Positions 55,140-62,368 of a DNA stretch of 64,000 nucleotides are shown here, piece by piece. Location of the stretch: positions 1 through 64,000 of the forward strand of contig NZ_BANH01000025.1 of assembly GCF_000964465.1 (NCBI RefSeq). The letters run 5' to 3'. The DNA comes from Gluconobacter thailandicus F149-1 = NBRC 100600. GTDB taxonomy: Bacteria; Pseudomonadota; Alphaproteobacteria; Acetobacterales; Acetobacteraceae. A model generated the notes under the pieces. The model was not told where the DNA came from and did no database searches. It worked only from the letters and a program-made list of their open reading frames with translations. A program made the translations under genes and the position numbers. The number at the start of each line of letters is the position of its first letter. The first letter of the stretch is position 1.

Positions 55140-56419
55140 GCGTTGTCCTGAAGAACGGTCACGATGCTGGATGTCAGGCGGGAGAGGTCTTCGGGTGTGA
55201 TCGTGAAGGCCGGTGTCAGGTACACGATATTGCGGAAAGGTCTGATCCAGGTGCCATGCGTGACGAAGGCTCGGCGCAGGACATCGGGGTTTTCGATCTT
55301 CTCAAGCTCTACGACGCCGATTGCGCCCAGAACGCGCACATCCCGGACGCCCGGTATCGTTCGACAGGGTTCCAGTTCGCGTCGAAGCTGTTCGGAAATG
55401 CGTGCCACCTGCTCCAGGCGCGGTTCCTGTTCGAACAGGTCCAGCGATGCATTGGCAACCGCACAGGCCAAAGGGTTTGCCATGAAAGTTGGGCCGTGCA
55501 TGAGCGCTTTGCCGCCATCCGTCGACAGAAAGGCCTCGAAGACGCTCTTTCTTGCAACAGTGGCTGCCAATGCCATGGTTCCGCCGGTCAGGGCTTTGGA
55601 GAGGGCCACGATGTCGGGCACGATGTCGGCCTGCTGACAGGCAAACATGGTCCCGGTTCGGCCAAAGCCCGTAAAGATCTCGTCAAGGATCAGCAGGATG
55701 CCGTGCCGATCGCAGAGATCCCGCAGGCGACGCAAGACTTCGGGGCTGTGGAACAGCATTCCGCCTGCGCCCTGAACCAGAGGTTCCGTGACAATGGCGG
55801 CAACGGTGTGGCCTTCTTTTTCCAGAAGCGCCTCAAGCCGAGCCATGCTCGCGTTATCGACAGGCAGGTCAGCCAGAACCTGCTTCGGCAGAACCCCGGC
55901 GAACAGGCTGTGCATGCCCTCCTCAGGATCACAGATGGACATCATGCCCAACGTGTCCCCGTGATAGCCGCCGCGGAAGGAGAGTATTTTCGTGCGTCCC
56001 TCTGTTCCGCGATTGATGTGGTATTGCACCGCCATCTTGACCGCGACTTCCATCGCGACCGATCCGGAATCGGTGAAAAACGTCCGCTCCAGATCTCCGG
56101 GAAGCAGGGCTGCCAGCCGCGCGGCCAGCCGGCGGGCCGGTTCATGGACCATCCCCCCGAACATGACATGCGGCATTACGCTGGCCTGCTGGATGAGCGC
56201 CTGCTGGATGTGCGGATGGCTATAGCCGTGACAGGCGGTCCACCAGGCAGCCACACCGTCCACAAGCTCGCAGCCATCCGCCAGCGTGATGCGACTTCCA
56301 GATGTGCGAACGGCTTCCACGGGGAAGGGCGCGGTCTGCATCTGGGTATAGGGCAGCCAGAGATGGGGAAGGTCGGCCGCGGACCGGTTCGCCCCGGCGG
56401 ATGAGACTGTGCAGGACAT
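55136..56419 (-). CDS. bioA: Adenosylmethionine-8-amino-7-oxononanoate aminotransferase BioA
   Basis: 427 residues from ATG 56419, close to the 429 of E. coli; in-frame ATGs upstream (56437, 56455, 56467, 56488, 56524) would add up to 35 residues with no conserved sequence. The family landmarks HLWLPYTQM, GVAAWWTACHGYSHP, FFTDSGSVAMEVAVKMA, ILDEIFTGFGRTGT and the PLP lysine in ALSKALTGGTMALA are present. It uses SAM as amino donor to make DAPA. First gene of the operon. A perfect inverted repeat lies upstream of the region (56504-56535). Confidence 0.93.
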   Translation of the reverse strand: MSCTVSSAGANRSAADLPHLWLPYTQMQTAPFPVEAVRTSGSRITLADGCELVDGVAAWWTACHGYSHPHIQQALIQQASVMPHVMFGGMVHEPARRLAARLAALLPGDLERTFFTDSGSVAMEVAVKMAVQYHINRGTEGRTKILSFRGGYHGDTLGMMSICDPEEGMHSLFAGVLPKQVLADLPVDNASMARLEALLEKEGHTVAAIVTEPLVQGAGGMLFHSPEVLRRLRDLCDRHGILLILDEIFTGFGRTGTMFACQQADIVPDIVALSKALTGGTMALAATVARKSVFEAFLSTDGGKALMHGPTFMANPLACAVANASLDLFEQEPRLEQVARISEQLRRELEPCRTIPGVRDVRVLGAIGVVELEKIENPDVLRRAFVTHGTWIRPFRNIVYLTPAFTITPEDLSRLTSSIVTVLQDNA

Positions 56420-56503
56420 TCCAGCGTTTTCCCGCATGGTCCGGGGCAAGTCCATCCCCCCGTCCATGATGCTGTCAGCGGATATCATAAAAAGGTCATG
56501 CTT

Positions 56504-56535
56504 TAACGGGAAACAATCTGGCATGAACCCCGTTA
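56504..56535 (-). promoter_or_regulatory. Inverted repeat upstream of bioA
   Basis: TAACGGG (56504-56510) and CCCGTTA (56529-56535), 18 bases apart, about 85 bases before the chosen bioA start. It may be an operator, or a leader hairpin. No BioR- or BirA-type consensus is recognisable. Confidence 0.35.
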
Positions 56536-56614
56536 TTGCACCGCCCTGACCTGTGTCGGTGGCGGCGGAAAGGACGTTCTTTCGCAGTTGGAAGGACAAT
56601 CAAGGTCAGGATCG

Positions 56615-56818
56615 ATGCTGAATTCCAAGGTCATTCATGTCAACGGCGTGTTTTTAGGCACGGCCATCATGAACAGCAGCATGAGCACTCTGCGATTCTA
56701 TGCCACTCATGAGAGTGTGCGGGCGTTGCATAATGCCTGTATGCCGGATCTTCTGGCACTTTACTGTCAGGTCAGGCGTCTCTTCAACAGCAGCCGACTG
56801 ACCCTTCAGGGCGCCTGA
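56615..56818 (+). CDS. Small hypothetical protein
   Basis: 67 residues from ATG 56615, with CAGG four bases upstream. Sequence begins MLNSKVIHVNGVFLGTAIM and contains FYATHESVRALHNACMPDLL; the start is hydrophobic and the end is basic (VRRLFNSSRLTLQGA). I do not recognise a family and see no partner gene. A longer frame from a TTG at 56588 is possible. It is convergent with selO and divergent from bioA. Confidence 0.5.
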   Translation: MLNSKVIHVNGVFLGTAIMNSSMSTLRFYATHESVRALHNACMPDLLALYCQVRRLFNSSRLTLQGA

Positions 56819-56822
56819 TCCG

Positions 56823-58277
56823 TCAGGTGCCACAGAACGTGTTCTGAACCCGCTCATGTTGGGCGGGAGGCTGGTCGAACCCATCGTCTGCATCGTCAAA
56901 CGGATGCGACAGAGCTTCTGTCAGGCGATGGAAAGGCTCATAATTTCCCCCAACGGCTGCTGTAATGGCAGCCTCGATCTGATGGTTGCGGGGAATGATC
57001 CTTGGGTTAACGGCTTTCATGGCTTGTGCGCGATCCTCTGCACTCATTCCATCCATTGTCAGGCGTTGTTGCCAGTCCTGTAGCCAGATGCCCGCGGCGG
57101 CCTGATCCTTGAAAAGACTCAGGAATCCAGAGGTGTCGCCAGTCTGCGCAACGTTGCAAAGCTGGCGGAATGTCCGGGTGAAGTCTGCTTCATCACGGTG
57201 CATCAGGGTGAGAAGTCTGGAAATCAGCGTGGTATCGGCTTTCTGTTCCGTATTCAGGCCAAGCTTCTGACGCCAGCCTGAGAGATAGGCCTCCCCAAAG
57301 ACATCGTCGAAGCGGGCCAGAGTCTCCGTCGCTATTTTGACGGCATTGTCTGTGTCTTTATCAATGAACGGCAGAAGTGTTTCCGCAAACCGGCCCAGAT
57401 TCCATAGCGCCATATCTGGCTGCTGGCCGTAGGCGTAGCGTCCGTTCTGGTCGATGAAGCTGAAAACCTTGCCCGGATCATAGGCATCCAGAAAAGCGCA
57501 CGGACCGAAATCGATCGTTTCTCCGGCGATGGACATATTGTCCGTATTCATCACGCCATGGATAAAGCCGACGAGCATCCATTGGGCGACCAGTTTTGCC
57601 TGACGTTTTACAACGGTTTCCAGAAGGGCCAGAGCGCGGTTGGGACTGTTTGTCAGTTCGGGATAGATGCGTTCAATGACATGATCGACCAGAATCCGCA
57701 GCGCCTCCTGGTCTCCGCGTGCTGCAAAATACTGGAACGTTCCAACGCGGACGTGGCTTGACGCAATACGGGCGATGACGCCGCCGGGCACGAGAGTTTC
57801 CCGAAGAACATTCTCGCCTGTTGTGAGGGCAGCCAGAGCGCGGGTCGTCGGAATACCCAGTGCGGCCATGGCTTCACTGACACTATATTCGCGTAAGACC
57901 GGCCCAAGTGCTGCACGCCCGTCTCCGCGACGTGAGAAGGGGGTTGGTCCAGAGCCTTTGAGGTGCAGATCCCAAAGCTTGCCGTGTGCGTCCATGACTT
58001 CGCCTACCAGCATGGCGCGCCCGTCTCCCAGAGAGGGAACAAAATGCCCGAACTGGTGGCCGGCATAGGCCATGGCGACAGGGGGGAGGCCGTCGGGGCG
58101 CAGTCCGTGAGACAGGAAGGACAGTCCCGCAGGACTTTTCAGCCATTCAGGAGACAGGCCGAGTGCTGTGGCGAGTGGCTCGTTGAGTGCGATAATCGCG
58201 GGCGCTTTGAAAGGGCGGCTTTGCAGGGGGGTAGAGAACCGTTCCGGCAGAGCGGCATACTGGCGAAGAAGCTGCAT
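56823..58277 (-). CDS. selO: SelO/YdiU protein adenylyltransferase
   Basis: 484 residues. The pseudokinase-fold AMP-transferase has its markers: MAYAGHQFGHFVPSLGDGRA, DLHLKGSGPTPFSRRGDGRA, VLREYSVSEAMAALGIPTTR, and GVMNTDNMSIAGETIDFGPC with the metal-binding Asn-Asp and DFG region. It adenylylates proteins on Ser/Thr/Tyr in stress responses. The C terminus lacks the usual Cys-Gly selenocysteine motif of animals, ending QNTFCGT with one Cys. Single gene; start ATG 58277. Confidence 0.95.
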   Translation of the reverse strand: MQLLRQYAALPERFSTPLQSRPFKAPAIIALNEPLATALGLSPEWLKSPAGLSFLSHGLRPDGLPPVAMAYAGHQFGHFVPSLGDGRAMLVGEVMDAHGKLWDLHLKGSGPTPFSRRGDGRAALGPVLREYSVSEAMAALGIPTTRALAALTTGENVLRETLVPGGVIARIASSHVRVGTFQYFAARGDQEALRILVDHVIERIYPELTNSPNRALALLETVVKRQAKLVAQWMLVGFIHGVMNTDNMSIAGETIDFGPCAFLDAYDPGKVFSFIDQNGRYAYGQQPDMALWNLGRFAETLLPFIDKDTDNAVKIATETLARFDDVFGEAYLSGWRQKLGLNTEQKADTTLISRLLTLMHRDEADFTRTFRQLCNVAQTGDTSGFLSLFKDQAAAGIWLQDWQQRLTMDGMSAEDRAQAMKAVNPRIIPRNHQIEAAITAAVGGNYEPFHRLTEALSHPFDDADDGFDQPPAQHERVQNTFCGT

Positions 58278-58618
58278 GAAACGTCTCTGTTAAACTTATG
58301 CTGGAGTTCCTTCACATGGGGGACGACCATAGATAAGGGAAGAACTCACAGGCTTTTTATAAGAGTTTTTACCGTGATACCCGGAGTTTGGGTGGAACAT
58401 CGTCATAAAAAAGACACTTCATTCAACAGTTGCTGAGCCTGTTTTTTTTGAAGACAGAGATAGTTTCTGGTCACCTGCAACTATATTTTTGCAAAGATTT
58501 TTTCTGATGCAAAGATGGGGAGGTGACGTAAAAGACAGTATTCTCTATTCATGAATTATGAACGGGCGTTTCTGCCTTTGATGCCGCCTGTGCGGGACCA
58601 CAGCATAGAGGACATTTC
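58278..58618. other. AT-rich divergent intergenic region selO / type I secretion genes
   Basis: A 341-base gap between divergent genes. GCAAAGAT occurs twice, at 58491-58498 and 58509-58516 (18 bases apart), with the AT-rich run around them. GAGGA at 58608-58612 is the ribosome site for the secretion gene. A region near 58540-58560 could hold its promoter; no consensus can be fixed and no gene was seen. Confidence 0.4.
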
Positions 58619-60841
58619 GTGGAGCAAACCCAGCGCGTGTCTGGCCCCGGAAGGGACGTAAGCCCGGCAGTCATCCGACTATATGCAACCATGGCTGCTG
58701 CCCGTTTCCACGGGATCGAGCTTGATATTCGTGATTATGCGGCAGAGCCGGGGGAGGCCTCTCCTTCTCCAGCGTCGCTGGCTCGCTGGCTGACATCTCA
58801 GGGTGTCGTCGCAAAAGGCATGCGTCTGCGCTGGCGGTATCTGATTAAACTTCAGAATACTCCGCCTATCGTTCTGATGTTCAAGGATGGTTCTGCCGGG
58901 TTGATGGTCTCCGCCAACCCGGAAAAGGGAATCGTCTGGCTTCGTGACCCCATGGGTGACGAAGGAGATACACCCGTCCCGGTAGATGAATTGCGTCTGT
59001 CCCAGGTTTGGACGGGTGACGTGCTGTTGGTGAAGCGCCGCATCAATGAATCGGAAGCAGATGCGCGGTTTGATATTCTCTGGTTCGCGAAGATGGCGCT
59101 CCGCGAGAAACGCCTTCTTCGCGATATCGCAATCGCGTCCATGGTTCTGAGTATTCTTCAGATCTTTCCTGCATTGATCGTCATGCAGGTGCTGGACCGA
59201 GTGGTAAACTACCACTCAATGGCGACCCTCATATCGTTGACTTCTTTTGTCGTTATTCTGTCTTTTTATGAAATTATCCTGAGCTATGCACGGCGCGAAC
59301 TTTCTTTGATCCTGTCAACACGACTGGATGCCAGAATTTCCCTGCATGCCTTCAACCGCCTCCTTGCTCTGCCGCTTGAATTTTATGAACGCCAGCAGAC
59401 CGGTGAAGTGCTGGGGCGTTTTATGGCGGTGTTCAAGGTGCGTGACTTCCTGACCGGGCAGTTGATGAGCACCCTGCTCGACTTGTTCACTCTTGTCGTC
59501 GTGTTGCCTATTCTTTTCGTGCTTAGCGCTACCATGGCCTGGATGACCGTAGCTGCCGCGGGTTGTATTGGTTTGATCGTCGTCCTGTTCCTTCCTGTTC
59601 TCACGAAGGTCATGGGCCGACAGGTTCGAGCTGAAATGAATCGTGGTTCAACCCTGTATGAAACTGTCGCAGGTATCCGTACCGTAAAGACGCTTGCTCT
59701 TGAGCCTACTCGCCGTGAAGAGTGGGACGAGAAGACGGCTGATGTGGTTCGTTGGAAACTGGCGTCCGGACGTATGTCCAACTGGCCCCAGACCCTCGTC
59801 ATGCCTTTTGATACCTTTATTAACAGAGGTGTCCTTCTGGTAGGTGCCTATCTCGTCCTTACGAATGCCAGTAACATGCAGGCCGGTGCATTGGCCGGGT
59901 TCATGATGCTGGGTGGTCGTGTGGCAGCGCCACTGGTGGGTCTTGCGAAACTTCTGGAAGCAGTCAACGAAGTAACGGTTTCTCTCGGGGAGGCCGGAGC
60001 AGTTCTGAATCAGCCAACAGAGACAAAAGCCCTCACAACCGGCATGCGCCCTCCTATCAAGGGTGCGCTCTCTTTCATGGATGTAAACTTCTCTTATCCG
60101 GGTTCAAGTACCAAGGCCTTGAACGGCGTTAGTTTTGACATTCCAGCTGGCACCATGCTGGGACTGGTTGGGCGCTCTGGCTCAGGTAAATCGACAGTGA
60201 CCCGCCTTCTGCAGGGCGTGAGCCGAAACTATACGGGTTATCTGCGACTTGATGGCGTGGACTTGCGTGAAATCAACCTGACCCATCTTCGTCGCTCGTT
60301 TGGCGTGGTTCTTCAGGATAACTTCCTGTTCCGTGGAACTGTTCTGCAGAACATCACGGCGGGTCGTCCGGGGCTGACTATTGATGACGCCATTCGTGCA
60401 GCGCGTCTGGCTGGAGCGGAAGAGTTTATCGAGCGGATGCCCGCCGGGTATGATACCTTCATCGAGGAAGGCTCGACCAATATTTCCGGTGGCCAGCGCC
60501 AGCGTCTCGCCATCGCCCGTGCGGTTATCAGTGATCCAAAGCTGATGATTCTCGATGAAGCAACATCGGCTCTTGACCCTGAATCCGAAGCGCTTGTGAA
60601 TGCGAACCTGCAGCGGATCGGCAAGGGTAGGACGATGGTAATCGTTTCCCATCGTCTGTCCTCGCTGGTTGACTGTCATCAGATTGCTGTCATGGACAGG
60701 GGTAAACTTGTGGATATTGCGCCGCATCGCGTCCTTCTGGAACGCTGCGAAATCTACCGGACGCTCTGGTTGCAGCAGAACCGCCACATGAATGCTTCGA
60801 ATGCCACTGAAGAATCCGGCCAACTGACGGAAGGAGAATAA
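58619..60841 (+). CDS. Type I secretion ABC transporter with degenerate peptidase-like domain
   Basis: 740 residues. Residues 1-145 look like the C39-like domain of HlyB-type exporters (PAVIRLYATMAAARFHGIEL, then KGIVWLRDPMGDE); there is no Cys in that part, so it cannot be a working C39 peptidase and would only recognise substrate. Membrane helices run from about 175 to 440. The ATPase has Walker A GLVGRSGSGKST near 514, signature NISGGQRQRLAIARA near 622, Walker B LMILDEATSALD near 641 and the H-loop VSHRLSSLV. It exports an unidentified protein to the outside with the HlyD adaptor next to it. GTG start with GAGGA six bases upstream. Confidence 0.92.
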   Translation: MEQTQRVSGPGRDVSPAVIRLYATMAAARFHGIELDIRDYAAEPGEASPSPASLARWLTSQGVVAKGMRLRWRYLIKLQNTPPIVLMFKDGSAGLMVSANPEKGIVWLRDPMGDEGDTPVPVDELRLSQVWTGDVLLVKRRINESEADARFDILWFAKMALREKRLLRDIAIASMVLSILQIFPALIVMQVLDRVVNYHSMATLISLTSFVVILSFYEIILSYARRELSLILSTRLDARISLHAFNRLLALPLEFYERQQTGEVLGRFMAVFKVRDFLTGQLMSTLLDLFTLVVVLPILFVLSATMAWMTVAAAGCIGLIVVLFLPVLTKVMGRQVRAEMNRGSTLYETVAGIRTVKTLALEPTRREEWDEKTADVVRWKLASGRMSNWPQTLVMPFDTFINRGVLLVGAYLVLTNASNMQAGALAGFMMLGGRVAAPLVGLAKLLEAVNEVTVSLGEAGAVLNQPTETKALTTGMRPPIKGALSFMDVNFSYPGSSTKALNGVSFDIPAGTMLGLVGRSGSGKSTVTRLLQGVSRNYTGYLRLDGVDLREINLTHLRRSFGVVLQDNFLFRGTVLQNITAGRPGLTIDDAIRAARLAGAEEFIERMPAGYDTFIEEGSTNISGGQRQRLAIARAVISDPKLMILDEATSALDPESEALVNANLQRIGKGRTMVIVSHRLSSLVDCHQIAVMDRGKLVDIAPHRVLLERCEIYRTLWLQQNRHMNASNATEESGQLTEGE

Positions 60842-60844
60842 GAG

Positions 60845-62305
60845 ATGAGTTCCTCCTCCGACATGATCCCCCAGAACGGCCCGTCGCCGGATGCGGATAG
60901 CAGTGAAAACTTCAACAGCCATGTGCCGCGCTCCGCAACAGATCCGTTTGCTCCGCAGGACATGCCGATCGCACTTCTGGAATTTCATTCTCCCACTACG
61001 GGGCTGGTCAATCTGCCTGCGACGGCCTCGGCACGGTATGCGATTTGGCTGATCGGCTGTTTGTTTATGGCTGGTCTGGCGGGCATGGCTCTTTTCCCGC
61101 TCAATCGCGTGGTCAGCACAATGGGGCGGTTGACATCCACACAACCGATGATCGTGGTCCAGCCTCTGGAGACGTCCATCGTACGCTCCATTGATGTTCA
61201 TGTAGGCGATTTCGTGAAGAAAGGGCAGGTTCTTGCTCACCTGGACCCGACGATCACGGAAGCTGATATCACGAATATGGCTCAGCAGCGGGATGCCTAT
61301 CAGGCTGAACTTGATCGTCTGAAGGCTGAAGCTGACGACAAGGAGTATACGCCAGACACCACCAATCCTGCTGCTGTCCAACAGGGCGCAGCATTCCTGC
61401 GGCGGCGTAGCGAGTATCGTGCACGAGTTCAGAACTATGATCAGCAGATTGCCGGGCTTCAAAGCGACATGCAGGGTTATCGCGCTAATGCAGCCATGTA
61501 TGCCAGCAAAATGCGTGTTGCTTCCGAAGTGCTAAAAATGCGGCAGCACGAGCAGGCTGATCAGGTGGGATCTCGTCTTTCCACGCTTGCCGCCCAGAAT
61601 GACATGATGGAAGCCGAACGGGCGGAAATCGCTGCCCAGCAGAGTGCAAACTCTGCTGAAAACAAGATGGCAGCCATGAAGGCTGAACGCGAAAGCTACA
61701 TAGAGAACTGGAAAGCGCAGGTTTATACGAGCCTTACAGAAACCCAGCATCATCTCGACGAATATCGCAGCTCATATGACAAAGCCCGGCTTCGTCAGGA
61801 TCTGATTCTTCTCAAGGCACCGGAAGATGGCGTTGTACTGACAATTGCCAAGGCTTCCATTGGCTCTGTTCTGCAATCAGCAGGTCAGTTTATGACACTG
61901 GTTCCCACGGGATCTGGCGTTGAAATGGAGGCTGTTATGAAGGCAAATGATGCAGCCTTCGTGAAGCTGGGCGATCATGCTATCGTAAAATTCGCAGCGT
62001 TTCCGTACAATCAGTACGGCGGTGCCGAAGCCACCGTGCATGTCATCAGTGCGGACTCCTTTGAGAAGTCTGATGGTAACAGTGCAGGTGATAATAGTGC
62101 GGTTGCAGGTGGTCCCACCCAGTCCGTTTACTATCGTGTCCGTCTAAGGATTGATCGTTACACGCTCCATGGGCAGCCGGACTTCTTCCATCCTACGCCA
62201 GGCATGCCTGCGACAGCAGATATTGATATCGGTAAGAGAACGATCCTGAAGTACCTGTTCGGGCGGATGGTTCCGATTGCAACCGACGGCATGAGAGAGC
62301 CCTAA
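60845..62305 (+). CDS. HlyD-family type I secretion adaptor
   Basis: 486 residues. Acidic N-terminal cytoplasmic part, one membrane helix (YAIWLIGCLFMAGLAGMALF, about 61-80), then lipoyl-like VQPLETSIVRSIDVHVGDFV, a long alpha-helical coiled-coil hairpin (AEAD, AQQSANSAENKMAAMKAERE) and the second half KAPEDGVVLTIAKASIGSVL. It ends in a beta-barrel with HPTPGMPATADIDIGKR, the HlyD family end. It bridges the ABC exporter to a TolC-like channel that is not in the window. It starts three bases after the exporter stop, with GGAG on hand. A strong terminator follows. Confidence 0.92.
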   Translation: MSSSSDMIPQNGPSPDADSSENFNSHVPRSATDPFAPQDMPIALLEFHSPTTGLVNLPATASARYAIWLIGCLFMAGLAGMALFPLNRVVSTMGRLTSTQPMIVVQPLETSIVRSIDVHVGDFVKKGQVLAHLDPTITEADITNMAQQRDAYQAELDRLKAEADDKEYTPDTTNPAAVQQGAAFLRRRSEYRARVQNYDQQIAGLQSDMQGYRANAAMYASKMRVASEVLKMRQHEQADQVGSRLSTLAAQNDMMEAERAEIAAQQSANSAENKMAAMKAERESYIENWKAQVYTSLTETQHHLDEYRSSYDKARLRQDLILLKAPEDGVVLTIAKASIGSVLQSAGQFMTLVPTGSGVEMEAVMKANDAAFVKLGDHAIVKFAAFPYNQYGGAEATVHVISADSFEKSDGNSAGDNSAVAGGPTQSVYYRVRLRIDRYTLHGQPDFFHPTPGMPATADIDIGKRTILKYLFGRMVPIATDGMREP

Positions 62306-62309
62306 GACC

Positions 62310-62340
62310 AGAAAACGCCCGGCCTCTCCGGGCGTTTTCT
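62310..62340 (+). terminator. Strong terminator of the type I secretion pair
   Basis: Perfect 13-bp stem AGAAAACGCCCGG / CCGGGCGTTTTCT with loop CCTCT, four bases past the adaptor stop. Symmetric, so it can work both ways. Confidence 0.88.
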
Positions 62341-62368
62341 ACTTCTATCGGATCAGGGTTGAGGGATC

